Positions 1 through 8,994 of a stretch of 64,000 nt of DNA are shown here, piece after piece. The stretch comes from Rapana venosa (taxonomy: Eukaryota; Mollusca; Gastropoda; Neogastropoda; Muricidae). The notes beneath the pieces are model-generated. The model saw only the letters and a program-made list of their open reading frames with translations. It was not told the origin of the DNA and searched no databases. Where the stretch lies: the NCBI GenBank assembly GCA_028751875.1, contig CM054145.1:2150476-2214475 (forward strand), in the 5' to 3' direction. A program made the translations under genes and the position numbers. The stretch's first letter is position 1; every line of letters begins with the position of its first letter.

Positions 1-146
1 GGGGGAATCCCACTTCTCAGAGGCAGTTAACTGTGCCTCAGTAAAAAACACACAACACTTCAGTTCACATGTCTTTTTCTCTCCAGGTAAGCTTCTATCT
101 CAGTTTGTTTTGTTTTTTGTTCTTTTTAATTGTAGTTAGTCGGCTG
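1..146. other. AT-rich DNA, no gene seen
   Basis: T-rich sequence with a splice-donor-like 'ccaggtaagc' near 84-93 but no convincing open exon upstream of it. It leads directly into the repeat at 147. Confidence 0.4.
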
Positions 147-382
147 TTTTTTGTACTGCAGTCATCTGCCTATTATATCATGTTAGCACATTTTGTACTG
201 CAATTATTTCCCTATCATCTAATGTTTGCCGATTTTTTTTTTTACTGCAATAATTTCTCTATCACATGTTAGCACATTTTGTTCTGCAATACTCTCCCTA
301 TAATATTTTGTTGGCAAAGTTTTTCCTGCACTAATCCTCCTATCACATAATGTTAGCACATTTTGTTCTGCAATATTCTCCC
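147..382. repeat. Degenerate tandem repeat, about 42-44 bp period
   Basis: About five and a half copies of a T-rich unit recognisable by 'ttttgttctgcaat', a pyrimidine stretch, 'cctatcacat' and 'gttagcaca'. Copies start near 147, 190, 232, 277, 319 and 361. They differ by substitutions and small indels, so the array is old. Short open frames here are accidental. Confidence 0.7.
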
Positions 383-541
383 AAATTCAGAATGTTTCTA
401 AGACTTCTCTCCACAGTTGTATGGGTCACAGAGAATAACAACAAGCGGTACTAAAACCCGATACCTCTGCAGCTGGACACTGAAAAATCCCCGACATCTT
501 CACAGGCCCTCCAACACCACCACTGCCTTGGCACACCAGCC

Positions 542-544
<3 letters not shown>

Positions 545-587
<43 letters not shown>
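545..587. repeat. (CA)n microsatellite
   Basis: Uninterrupted CA dinucleotides. The open frame entering it from about 417 follows a good acceptor-like 'cttctctccacag' at 403-415. It becomes poly-Thr/His in the repeat, so coding status is doubtful. Confidence 0.9.
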
Positions 588-591
<4 letters not shown>

Positions 592-685
592 GACACAAGT
601 ACACTCTATGTCCTCCTATCCAGCCGCTCCCTCCCATCCCCATACACTGGTGGTCCACACACAAACATCACTTTGTAAAACTTTG

Positions 686-735
686 TAGTGCTTATTCCAT
701 TATCCTCGATACAAAAGAATAAAATAAAATAACAT
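686..735 (+). mobile_element. SINE-A 3' tail fragment
   Basis: Carries only the conserved SINE-A tail 'cttattccattatcctcga' followed by an A-rich end. The full-length reference in this window is at 62335-62677. The fragment sits immediately before a longer SINE-A copy in the same orientation. Confidence 0.7.
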
Positions 736-750
736 AACTAAATAAATCTG

Positions 751-1048
751 CTGGCCCGGGTTCGATTTTCGTTCAAGAGGATTTTTCCTCTGGAGTTAAC
801 ATCAGTGCTGACTCCACTCTCCCCAAAAGTCCTTTGGATGAGACTATAAACCGAGGTCCTGTGTGCAAATGCACGCAGAACACCTTGCGCACACGTTAAA
901 ACCTGTTCCGCTTTTTGGAAGAGTAGGCCATTGTGTGTTGGTGGGAATGGATGACAAAATTGACAAAACTGCACACACATGGGGGACTGGATGAAAAAAA
1001 GCACATGAGTGCGTATTTCATTTTCCTCGAAATAAAAGAATAAAAAAC
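751..1048 (+). mobile_element. SINE-A copy, 5' truncated
   Basis: Begins inside the tRNA-like head at the B box (gggttcgattttc). It then follows the SINE-A order: 'ctggagttaacatcagtg', 'gagactataaaccgagg', 'gtaggccattgtgtg', 'gggggactggatg', and the tail with 'cctcgaaataaaagaat'. The A box is missing, so this copy has no complete internal promoter. No open frame in it is meaningful. Confidence 0.85.
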
Positions 1049-1213
1049 CCAACAAAAACCCAAGGAGGAAAAGGGAGTGGACACCCAGTTCCAGTCATGA
1101 AGCTGGCTCCTCCATTCAAAGCAACAGAGGCCGATTCCTTTGTGTACAGCCAGACAACAACAAAGGCCACAGCAGGGCCTCACCATGTTTCACACCGGTT
1201 GTCACTCACTTAC
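1049..1213. other. Unassigned spacer
   Basis: No repeat family or gene recognised. It abuts the candidate minus-strand splice donor at 1208-1213. Confidence 0.3.
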
Positions 1214-1277
1214 CTACATGGTGGACTCCCTCACGTCCACAGATTTTACAACTTCTGCTGTGAACAACACGACTGTC
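1214..1277 (-). other. Candidate internal exon, minus strand
   Basis: On the minus strand a 64-nt segment is open in one frame and reads through 'SCKICGREGVHH', with a C-x2-C pair and a His pair that could be part of a small zinc-binding motif. It is bordered by an acceptor-like TAG upstream and a perfect donor (AG|GTAAGT) at 1213-1208. It lies in single-copy DNA just left of the duplicated segment. It is short, the upstream polypyrimidine tract is poor, and no neighbouring exon was found. A chance match is quite possible. Confidence 0.25.
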
Positions 1278-1321
1278 CTACTGCTCTGAAACCATCACTG
1301 GCTATGCTGCTGCCAAGTTCA

Positions 1322-1587
1322 GGAGATCTTGCATGCTTTTCACCAGACTGAGATCTTGCATGCTTTTCACCAGACTGAGATCTTGCATGCTTTTCACCAG
1401 ACTGAGATCTTGCATGCTTTTCACCAGAATGAGATCTTGCATGCTTTTCACCAGACTGAGATCTTGCATGCTTTTCACCAGACTGAGATCTTGCATGCGT
1501 TTCACCAGACAGATCTTGCATGCTTTTCACCAGAATGAGATCTTGCAAGCTTTTCACCAGACTGAGATCTTGCATGCTTTTCACCAG
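1322..1587. repeat. Array 1: 27-bp minisatellite, 10 copies (A)
   Basis: Ten copies of the 27-bp unit 'actgagatcttgcatgcttt' + 'tcaccag', with a few variants and one copy two bases short (near 1510). Because 27 is a multiple of three, several frames are open on both strands ('MLFTRLRSC', 'SGEKHARSQ'). These are not proteins. Copy B keeps only the last half unit, at 28371-28388 just after the gap, so the left edge of the duplication lies in this array. Confidence 0.95.
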
Positions 1588-1659
1588 ACTGAGACAGTAC
1601 TGGTCACTTTTCCTGTCTGACAAGTGACAGGGAAGCAAATACACATGCACAGTGGGGAG

Positions 1660-1890
1660 GGGGGAATTATACATAATTTTTCCGGGGACATTTCTCACTG
1701 CCATGGGTTCCTTTCTGCGTGATAAATGCATGTAGCACACGGGATCTGTTTTTCGTCCATTTAAAAACCCAGCACCTCGACCACAGTACAAGGTATAGTG
1801 GGTGGAGGAAGACGTGGGGCTCAAACAGGACTGGAACCGGCACTTTTTGTTTTCCAGGCAGATCTATGCATTACCTCCAGACCGCTGATG
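1660..1890 (-). mobile_element. SINE-B copy (A)
   Basis: On the minus strand a tRNA-like head at about 1890-1815 (A box 'cggtctggaggtaatgc', B box 'ggttccagtcc') precedes a body with 'cccgtgtgctacatgc', 'ggaacccatggcag' and 'gtccccggaaaaattatg'. The same order occurs in the SINE-B copies at 22094 (+) and 23769 (-). The copy is diverged and its tail is not clear. Confidence 0.6.
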
Positions 1891-2091
1891 TAGGGCAGGC
1901 TGAACCTGGCACAGCCCATCCCTTCCTACATGGCATTTGCATGCTGGGTATGTTCATGCCGCACATACCAGCGGCCATAGCTAACCTACATGACCTCCTC
2001 AGTTTGCAGTGTTGTCTGCAGGACTTTAAGGGGAGTGGGGCCACAACAGTGCCAATGCCAGGCCTAACACTATCCTTCAACACACATCTCA

Positions 2092-2160
2092 GCAGACTCA
2101 AACCCACACCCATCACCATTATAAATTTGATGCTCTAACCATCAAGTTATGTGCCCTTCC
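2092..2160 (-). mobile_element. tRNA-like SINE head (A)
   Basis: The minus strand reads 'aacttgatggttagagc' (degenerate A box) and, about 45 nt later, 'gggtttgagtctg' (good B box), followed by non-tRNA sequence. This looks like the head of a SINE rather than a functional tRNA gene. The 5' stem has no pairing partner downstream of the B box. Confidence 0.45.
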
Positions 2161-2209
2161 TACACACACACACACACACACACACACGCACGCACACACA
2201 CACACCACA
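2161..2209. repeat. (CA)n microsatellite (A)
   Basis: Mostly perfect CA with two CG interruptions. Copy B (28926-28965) is strongly scrambled here. Confidence 0.85.
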
Positions 2210-2519
2210 CGAATGACCTAAAAGTAGACATTTAAAAATTCCATTCTTCCCACTGAAGATGAAGAATGCAAAACACACTCCCTCTCTCTCTCTTTTAAAA
2301 AAATAAACAACTGACTCAGGCTACAAAGCACACACATAACACAGAGTACCTCTCTATGTGGGACAGGGCGACCTTCAGAAAAAAATCTGTTCTTTCTCTT
2401 CAGCCGACTGCATACACCAGCCCTGTACACACAAAAAGAAACATATTCATAGAATAAAATGTTTACACAAATTACAGCAGTGTATGCAGCTGTATGGGCA
2501 ACACACACACACACACAAT

Positions 2520-2582
2520 CAACATCAGTGCCAACACTGCTCCCTTGACAGTCCTTTGGAGAGACGATAAACAAAGCCCCCA
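2520..2582 (+). mobile_element. SINE-A internal fragment (A)
   Basis: Matches the SINE-A core: 'aacatcagtgccaacactg', 'cagtcctttggagagacg', 'ataaacaaagcccc'. It lies directly before the start of LINE-1 at about 2590. Confidence 0.5.
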
Positions 2583-2783
2583 TTGAGATTTATCTGCCTT
2601 TGCGCCTGTCGGCAGCACTGTGTGGGGCTCTGTGTTTGAGTGCTGGATGTGTGTGTTTTTCTGCTTCCTTTCCAGAAATTTTTACATCTTCTTGTTCATG
2701 TTTTCACCCCGAGTTATTTGGTCAGAACATTTTTCCTTGTTATTATCTACTTTTTGAGATATTTTGATTTATAATTTTCATCT

Positions 2784-3101
2784 TTGTTTGTATTGTTCAA
2801 AATTTCGATTCGACTTATGAATTGTGTTTACCTGACTGTGCTGGTCTTTGTGACCCATTTTAATCTGACCCTGCTGCCGTTCAACAAATTGCACGTGATT
2901 CACGAACTGACACCACCCCCATCAATCAAGTCTAGTGTGTGTTGTTCCGCTACCATGGCAGTGAGAGCCGCAGACATTAGAGCTATGCTCGCACCTGAAT
3001 TTTGTCAAAAACAATACACGCTTGCTCCTGATATTAAGCAGCGTATAACACACTTAGGCATTCATCGCCGCAAAACCAGACGGGGAACACGGGCAGGCTG
3101 A
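2784..3101 (+). pseudogene. LINE-1 N-terminal ORF, broken (A)
   Basis: Reads through 'TLLPFNKLHVIHELTPPP' and 'LGIHRRKTRRGTRAG' before a TGA. The matching LINE-2 protein (41346-41780) continues past this point, so the TGA is a nonsense change. This region lies before the endonuclease and has no recognised domain. A basic RRKTRRG patch could bind nucleic acid. Upstream hydrophobic residues are probably 5' UTR translation, because the true start is unclear. Confidence 0.6.
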
Positions 3102-3287
3102 CGTCATCGCCAGTGGTGGGCTTCCCTCTCCCGTGTCTCCCCCCTTACCTCTGACGTCACTTCTGTTACCCCTGACAACGCTTCTTCCCCATGCTGCCGT
3201 CCACCCGCCCCTTCAGCTGTTCACTGTTCTGTTGTTTGTGACTCTGATAATGTTTTTTGTTCTGATGATGATGATGTATATCATGAT

Positions 3288-4172
3288 GTGTTTCAAACAC
3301 CGAACCCCCTGATTAGCACAGTTCTCTCACCATCTTCTACTCCTGATTCACCATCAAAACTCTTGTCTGTTCTTCCGCTAGCCGCATCTCCACCATCGCC
3401 TTCGTCCTCTTCCTCTGATGCTTGTCCAAACTCACCACTTTCATCTTCAACCTCTCCACCTCCTTCAGATCTCCTTCAAGTTTGTTTGTTCAATGTGCAG
3501 TCTGTCTGTCCAAATGGAAAAGCCGACTACATCTCTGATTTCATCTCTGATAAAAACATTGACTTAACCTTCCTCACCAAAACTTGGCTTAAACCACATG
3601 GCCATGAACCAAAAATAAAACAGCTGACTCCTGGATATAAAACTATTTCTTTCCCCCGACTCTCTCGAGGAGGTGGGATTGCCATCATTCTCAAAGACAC
3701 ATTGGAACTGTCTCTTTCTTTCAGTCACAACCTTCAATTCTCTCATGAATCTTTTGAAGTTTGCGAAATCAGTCTCAACCTACCTGGCCACTCTATTACT
3801 ATCTGCTGCCTTTACCGTCCACCTCCCAGCCCTAAAAACAACCTAACATCATCTCTTTTTCACCAAGAATTCCAGTCACTCCTCGACCACTACAGCCTCT
3901 CTCCCACTAAACTTATAATTCTTGGTGACTTCAACTTCCATTTCGACAACCAGTCTTCTCCAGATGTCAAACGTCTTTCTCTTTCTCTGTCCAACCATTC
4001 TCTCTCTCAACTGGTAAACGAAGCAACGCACAGATCTCGTCATATTTTAGACTGGCTGATTACTAATGCTTCTTTTAATCTTGTCACATCTGTTTCTGTC
4101 ACTGACGAACTGCATTCTGATCATTCCGCCATTCTTTTCCATCTTAACATCACAAAACCTGTCAGAAACTGA
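3288..4172 (+). pseudogene. LINE-1 endonuclease domain (A)
   Basis: This 294-codon open stretch starts with a Ser/Pro-rich segment. It continues as an AP-like endonuclease: 'LFNVQSVCPNGKADYISD' near residue 67, 'FLTKTWLKPHGHE', 'GGGIAIILKDTLE', 'ILGDFNFHFDN' near residue 209, and 'SDHSAILFHL' near the end. The last two carry the D and H positions expected of the active site; the usual T-E-T-W motif reads T-K-T-W here. The frame is open upstream of the ATG (acidic CSDDDDVYHDV), so the start is arbitrary. It ends by frameshift into the linker at about 4172. Confidence 0.85.
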
Positions 4173-4787
4173 GAAAGAAGAAATATGTTACTCGTCGCAA
4201 TCTTAAGGCCTTAGACATTCATACCTTCTCTTCACAAGCTTCCGAACGTTTTTCTCAAACCTCTGACCACACTGACCTCTCTGATCACTATAAGTATAAC
4301 ACTATTCTCCGCCAACTGCTTGATGAGCATGCACCTCCTACTGACCATCTCCTCCCTGACAGACCCTGTGCGCCATGGTATACCCAAGACATCTTGATAG
4401 CGAAGCGCAAACGCCGGCAACTAGAACGGCAGTGGCGGAAGTCAAAAACCGAAATCAACAAACAGCTTTTCCGAAAACAAATAAACAAAGTCAAACTCTT
4501 AATCCATTCAGCAAAGACAGACTACTACTCTTCCCAAGTTCTCTGTGCTACATCCATAAAATCTTTTTTCCCTCACCTCAAATCTCCTTGGATCTGCAAA
4601 AACAACTCCTCTGCCTAACACCCACAGCCTGTCTGAACTTCCATCCATATTTTCTGCCTTCTTCTCAGACAAAGTTCGAAACATACACTCCAGACTGGAT
4701 CAGACTCAATTCCAGCCTGCGCCTCCTGATCCCCAGTTCACTGGCACTCCTCTCTTTTCCTTCCATCCCACAAGTGAAAAAGAAATC

Positions 4788-5174
4788 ATGACAATTTTGA
4801 AGGAAATGACTATAAAATCATGCGACCTTGATCCCATACCTGCTCCTGTTTTCTCACAATGCCTTCCACAACTTGTACCTATTATCACTAAAATAGTAAA
4901 CTCATCTCTTGTGTCAGGAAATTTTCCATCAGCTCTTAAAACAGCAATAGTCACACCTCTACTGAAAAAGCACGACCTCGATCCCAACATTCTGAAGAAT
5001 TATAGGCCTGTCTCAAACTTACCCTTTGTCTCTAAAGTACTAGAAAAAGTCGTTCTCAAACACCTCAACAGTCACCTTCATTCCAATGATCTCCTTCCCA
5101 CTTTTCAATCTGCCTATCGCCCCAACCACAGCACCGAAACCACCCTAGTCCACACTTTAGATACATTTTATTAA
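4788..5174 (+). pseudogene. LINE-1 reverse transcriptase, N-terminal part only (A)
   Basis: Covers the RT thumb-side blocks: 'IKSCDLDPIPAPVF', 'NYRPVSNLPFVSKVLEK', 'FQSAYRPNHSTETTLVHT'. Downstream palm motifs are missing because the element ends here. The last codons fall in a sequence that also matches the repeat field near 9005, so the breakpoint may be a microhomology junction. No function is possible. Confidence 0.8.
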
Positions 5175-5290
5175 AGATGGCGCTTACAATGTTTTGTGGT
5201 TATATTTCATTTGATATGCCATATGGTTATAAAATTATATGGCGTTCACACTTTAGGTTTGTGGGGCGATTTTCAAAATTGCTTCCTAAC
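5160..5290 (+). repeat. Detached unit of the GGTG/TTTA repeat field (A)
   Basis: 'acactttagatacatttta' followed by 'tgttttgtgg' parallels 'acactttaggttcatttta' and 'tgtacttgtgg' at 9012-9055. It joins LINE-1 on its left. Confidence 0.5.
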
Positions 5291-5990
5291 ACTGAACTTT
5301 TTTTGTAACCATAGTCAGCACATACATGCCAGTCTTTATCAAATAATCATTCACAGCCAACAAAGATGTCTGAGGCTGTAACCAGTGAACACCTGACCCA
5401 CGCACTACGTGAATAACAGAGCAAAGCAACCCACCTTTTTAGAGTCAACATGAGGAATGTTACAGTGGACCAGTTTAAGGGAGAGGGGTGACCCCTCCCC
5501 CCCCCCTCCTAGAAAGTGGGAGTCAGGGTGCAGTCCCCTGAAGCTGATGCCTTTTTTAAAAAATGTAGACCAACTTTCTCTTGAAATGAAAATTTATGAA
5601 AAAATCTAAAATCCCCTTGAAATGAAAACATATGAAAATGTCTACAATACCCCATCTAAAACCACAGTATAAAAAAAGAAAGTGTTGTCAGCATTGTTGT
5701 GTACTTGACTAGGCAGGGAGTATTTCAGAATGTGTGGGACTTTTGAGCACAGGCCTGAAGACTTTTCTACTGGACAGGATTCATACAGACCTCTCGGTAA
5801 AAAAATGAAGACTTTTTAACGTTTTCAATTTTTTTTCAGAAAGACATTCATGCACAATTCATGTAGCATTACATAAAATGTTTTAGGTTACATATGCTAA
5901 TTCTTTCTTTGATTGCCACCCAAAACAAAATAGTTGATACAAATATGCATATCACTTCATTAGTATTAGTGTGAGTGTGCGCGAACGCGC
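5291..5990. other. Unassigned DNA (A)
   Basis: Low-complexity, AT-rich sequence with a C-run at 5498-5507. No open frame above about 60 codons and no repeat family I recognise. Copy B (31800-32480) matches it with many indels. Confidence 0.3.
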
Positions 5991-6012
5991 GTGTGTGCGT
6001 GCGCGAACGTGC

Positions 6013-6043
<31 letters not shown>

Positions 6044-6053
6044 GGGGGAGGGG
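5985..6053. repeat. (TG)n followed by a G tract (A)
   Basis: TG/CG dinucleotides run into about 23 consecutive Gs. The opposite strand is a C tract. Copy B has the same order at 32490-32556. Confidence 0.9.
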
Positions 6054-7159
6054 TTTCAAATCTACTCACAGACGATTACAACACTAGCAGTCTTATCCAA
6101 TTTGTTCTACGACAGGCAAGAATCACTAGACCATTCTTTTTAATATTTGGCAATAAATGAGTAACTCATGAACATCTCCATTTTTTTTTTATATAAATGC
6201 ACATTACATCAATTGCATGTGTGCTTGCGTGTTGTGCAAAGAATGCCGCACTTGGACAAAACATCCATGTGGAAACCGAAATTAGATCGATCACTCATCT
6301 TCATATTTTTGGTGTTGATTCTTTTAAGGGGGTTTTTAAAGTCAAGTGTTCAGCACCAGTTGCACTGAGTTTTGTTACCTTGTCTCCGTTTCAAAGCAAC
6401 TCAAGTCCAAAGGACCACGTCAGGTCTTTAAAGTGGGCTTCAGTTTCTAACTACTGTCCACCATTGCTTGCAGACAAACAGACTCATTTTATTTGCAACT
6501 AGTGTTAGGCTTATGTTCCAAGTACTGAAGTTAAGGGCCAACACACCTAGGCGAAGGTGTATTTTTCTGTCAGCTCACAAAAACTAAAAATACTGATGGA
6601 TTGTCTTCAAACTTGCCCATGTTAAAGATTATTAGTTGTGCTTGAATTTGATATATAATTTTAGGGAGAAAGATTTAGTATAACTATAAGTATAAGGTAC
6701 AAAAAATTAATTAACTTAAAAATAATTTTAAAATCTGTCCTGGAAGTAGTATGATCATGGTGGAAGTTGTATTTTCACTCATATTCTACAGAACCACTAA
6801 ATTCACTCCAAAGTTTTAGATAAGTCTTATTTCTAGCTTGTAAACCTAAAATGATGCTTGTGGTGTGTTACTTCAATATGTTATTATGTGACCACTTTGG
6901 AGAAGAATTTCATATAAAATGCCTTTCAGTATGCAGACTGTTACTAGTGTTAGTGTTACATGTATACACATAACACACAAATTGCCCTTAAATTTTGGTT
7001 TAAAAGCTGGCTGTTGGTTTCAAATAAAATGCATACAAAATTTCAAGTCAATATCTTGAAAAAATTCTGGTTTCCCAACATGTCGCAAACCCTAGTTTTC
7101 TAACAAAAAAACAACCGTAAAAATCCACGTCACAAAACATGATGGACAATACACATCAC

Positions 7160-7586
7160 AAAAGTACTCACTGTACAAGGTCTCTGCAGGTCTAATATCA
7201 CCTAGCCTGGTAAGGCAATCCCTCCAAAGCAGCCAGTTCTTCTTCTCTTCCCATTCTTCTCAGTCTCTGTGCCCTCCTGAACTCCTTGGATGACATCAGT
7301 GGCTGCCATTGAGCAAACATAATTTGTGCACAGCGAAATCACCAGTAGAAATGTCCATGGCCTCCTTGATTTCTTTCAGTTTCAGCTTGTTTGCACCATC
7401 ACTGTAGAGGCACACAGCAATGGCCACAGCTGTCCCGACCACTGGGAGACCATGGAACCTGGTTTTGGGGCAGTGCTTCCAAATAAGGATGTTCCCATGT
7501 TCTGTTTCTGCTGCTGTGTTCATACTTTTTTTCCTGCACAGCTGTAGCAGCTTTCTCCACTGTTTTCTGACTGATGATATTTGCAA
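7160..7586 (-). pseudogene. Mutator-like transposase C-terminal remnant (A)
   Basis: 'WKHCPKTRFHGLPVVG' and 'AVAIAVCLYSDGANK' are followed, after a frameshift, by 'RLRRMGREEELAALEGLPY'. That resembles the basic C-terminal tail of Mutator-like transposases. The 400 or so residues that should separate this from the N-terminal part are missing. The gap is therefore an internal deletion, as in many non-autonomous DNA transposons. Confidence 0.5.
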
Positions 7587-8110
7587 ATTCCCAACATGAA
7601 TTTCAGGACATAGTCAAATGTTTGCTGAACATCACACTTCTTGTTTTCACAGAGAAAAGCAAAGTCACTTGCCAAGCCTTTTCTGTTTATTTCCTGCAGT
7701 TTGACATCGCCACCACAGAACTTGCATGAAAGTTTTTGGGAAATATTTTGGTTTAGAATGTCAACATCAATAATTCTGTACCCACCCAATTTTTCATCCA
7801 ACGGTACCCACTTCATCACTACCTAAGTACCTTCCTCACTGTCACTCCATTCTTTTTCTACTTCTGATTCACTTGAATCACTGAGTGGTAGTTTGTACAA
7901 GTTGTACAGTTTCGTTTCTGAGCAAGTGAGCGTGGCACTGTTAGAAATCCAGCCTTCGATATCAGTGATATCATCAGCACACACACTTTCCCTAGCAATC
8001 AAAGTAGAAGCACTGCTCTTCTTTTCTACATTCTTCGTGAACCGATTCCCATGAAAACGACGTTTTCTCATCTTCTGGCCATGCAGTTTTGCATCGGTTG
8101 ACACTCTCAC
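7520..8110 (-). pseudogene. Mutator-like transposase N-terminal domain, one in-frame stop (A)
   Basis: From 8110 it reads 'KMRKRRFHGNRFTK', typical of the start of metazoan Mutator-like transposases. It continues to an acidic stretch (SDSSESEVEKEW), hits a single TAG at 7825-7823, and continues in the same frame with 'GYRIIDVDILNQNISQ'. A Cys-rich finger follows (SCKFCGG ... FLCENKKC). The family assignment is from memory of this domain's layout. Frame is lost near 7540. In copy B (34326-34556) an indel disrupts the same region. Confidence 0.6.
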
Positions 8111-8508
8111 AACTTTTGATCACAAAACTTTGTAAACAAAAGCAAAAAACTGCTTAGAAATGCGCTTCGAACTCGTATTTTTAAATAAACCACGTTAGTG
8201 GAACATAATTACCTCCCTTGACGAGGGACCGGCTATTGTTTTAGGAGTGTGTGTTATGTTGCTGTTGTTATTTTCGACACAAAAAAACCCCAATACTTGA
8301 ACAAAATGACGTCTCAGCCATTCTCAGACCCACAATTTATCCAAAAATTTCAAATTTACCTTTGTTTTTATGAAAAAAGTATGAATTGTAGGTGAAAATA
8401 TAGACATCTTTCTACCCAAAACACATGAAAATACAGAACAAAAAAAAAGATTTGTTTGACAAACTAGGTATGACTGAGCCCTTAATCAGAGTTAACTCCC
8501 AAAGTCAA

Positions 8509-8550
8509 CGACTGCTTATTCCATTACCCTCGATATAAAAGAATAAATAA
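8509..8550 (+). mobile_element. SINE-A tail fragment (A)
   Basis: 'ctgcttattccattaccctc' then 'gatataaaagaataaataaa': the SINE-A 3' end alone, just outside the right end of the Mutator-like element. Confidence 0.65.
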
Positions 8551-8994
8551 ACGTGAATTAATGCACAGTTTATAACTTGCTTTGTTGTTTTTAACTGGAC
8601 AGACTAATACATGTCCAACTAGTGTGATTGATGGATGACTCGAGAGATACTGCGTGCGCCAAATTAATAACTGCCTCCCTTGGACACTTTGTCGTCTGCT
8701 ATTCCGTTCCCTTTCATCCACGCACAAGCATGCATTTTAACGTTTATCTGCTTTTGGGGGGGGGGGGGGGGGGGGTGGGGGTTAAAAAATGTATCCTTAA
8801 TTTATGGTCATCATTAAAGATAATACTTTCAATACAGAAGCCTTTATTTTAGAGCGTGTTTGTCACAGGTTGTCATTTTGGTTACTTTCAATAGGATTCC
8901 TGGTCTTGAATCCAATAATCATTCTTTTGTTCTAAAAACTCGTTTTCACCAATAAGAAAATCGCCAATAAGTAAGTTTTGATATGCTTCTAAAA
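8551..8994. other. Unassigned DNA with G tract (A)
   Basis: Contains a run of 20 Gs at 8756-8775 and otherwise no recognised element. Copy B (34995-35439) is nearly identical here, including the G tract at 35198. Confidence 0.4.

Larger units (their letters stand above)
2590..5174 (+). mobile_element. LINE-1: non-LTR retrotransposon, 5' end kept, 3' end lost (A)
   Basis: The order is a 5' UTR (about 2590-2783), an N-terminal ORF, an AP-type endonuclease, a linker, and the start of the reverse transcriptase. The 5' UTR aligns with that of LINE-2 at 41940-42010 (shared 'tgtgtttgagtg'), so the 5' end is preserved. The element stops inside the RT after '...STETTLVHTLD', at about 5165-5178. The palm with YADD and the 3' UTR are absent. 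The family resembles L2/CR1/Jockey-type LINEs by its 'NYRPVSNLPFVSKVLEK' block. The exact clade is not certain. Frames are broken by stops and shifts, so it is dead. Confidence 0.9.
6531..8485 (-). mobile_element. Mutator-like DNA transposon with deleted core (A)
   Basis: Two ends form imperfect inverted repeats: 'ttaagggccaacacacctag' at 6531 and, read inward from 8485, 'ttaagggctcagtcatacct'. The minus strand between them encodes an N-terminal and a C-terminal piece of a Mutator-like transposase. The DDE catalytic middle is absent, so the element could only have moved in trans. No convincing 9-bp target duplication is visible. The internal ORFs are given separately. Confidence 0.65.

Noticed and set aside
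1246..1824. 192-codon minus-strand ORF with SGEKHARSQ repeats
   Set aside because: It is the 27-bp array 1 plus SINE-B flank. No start context or domain.
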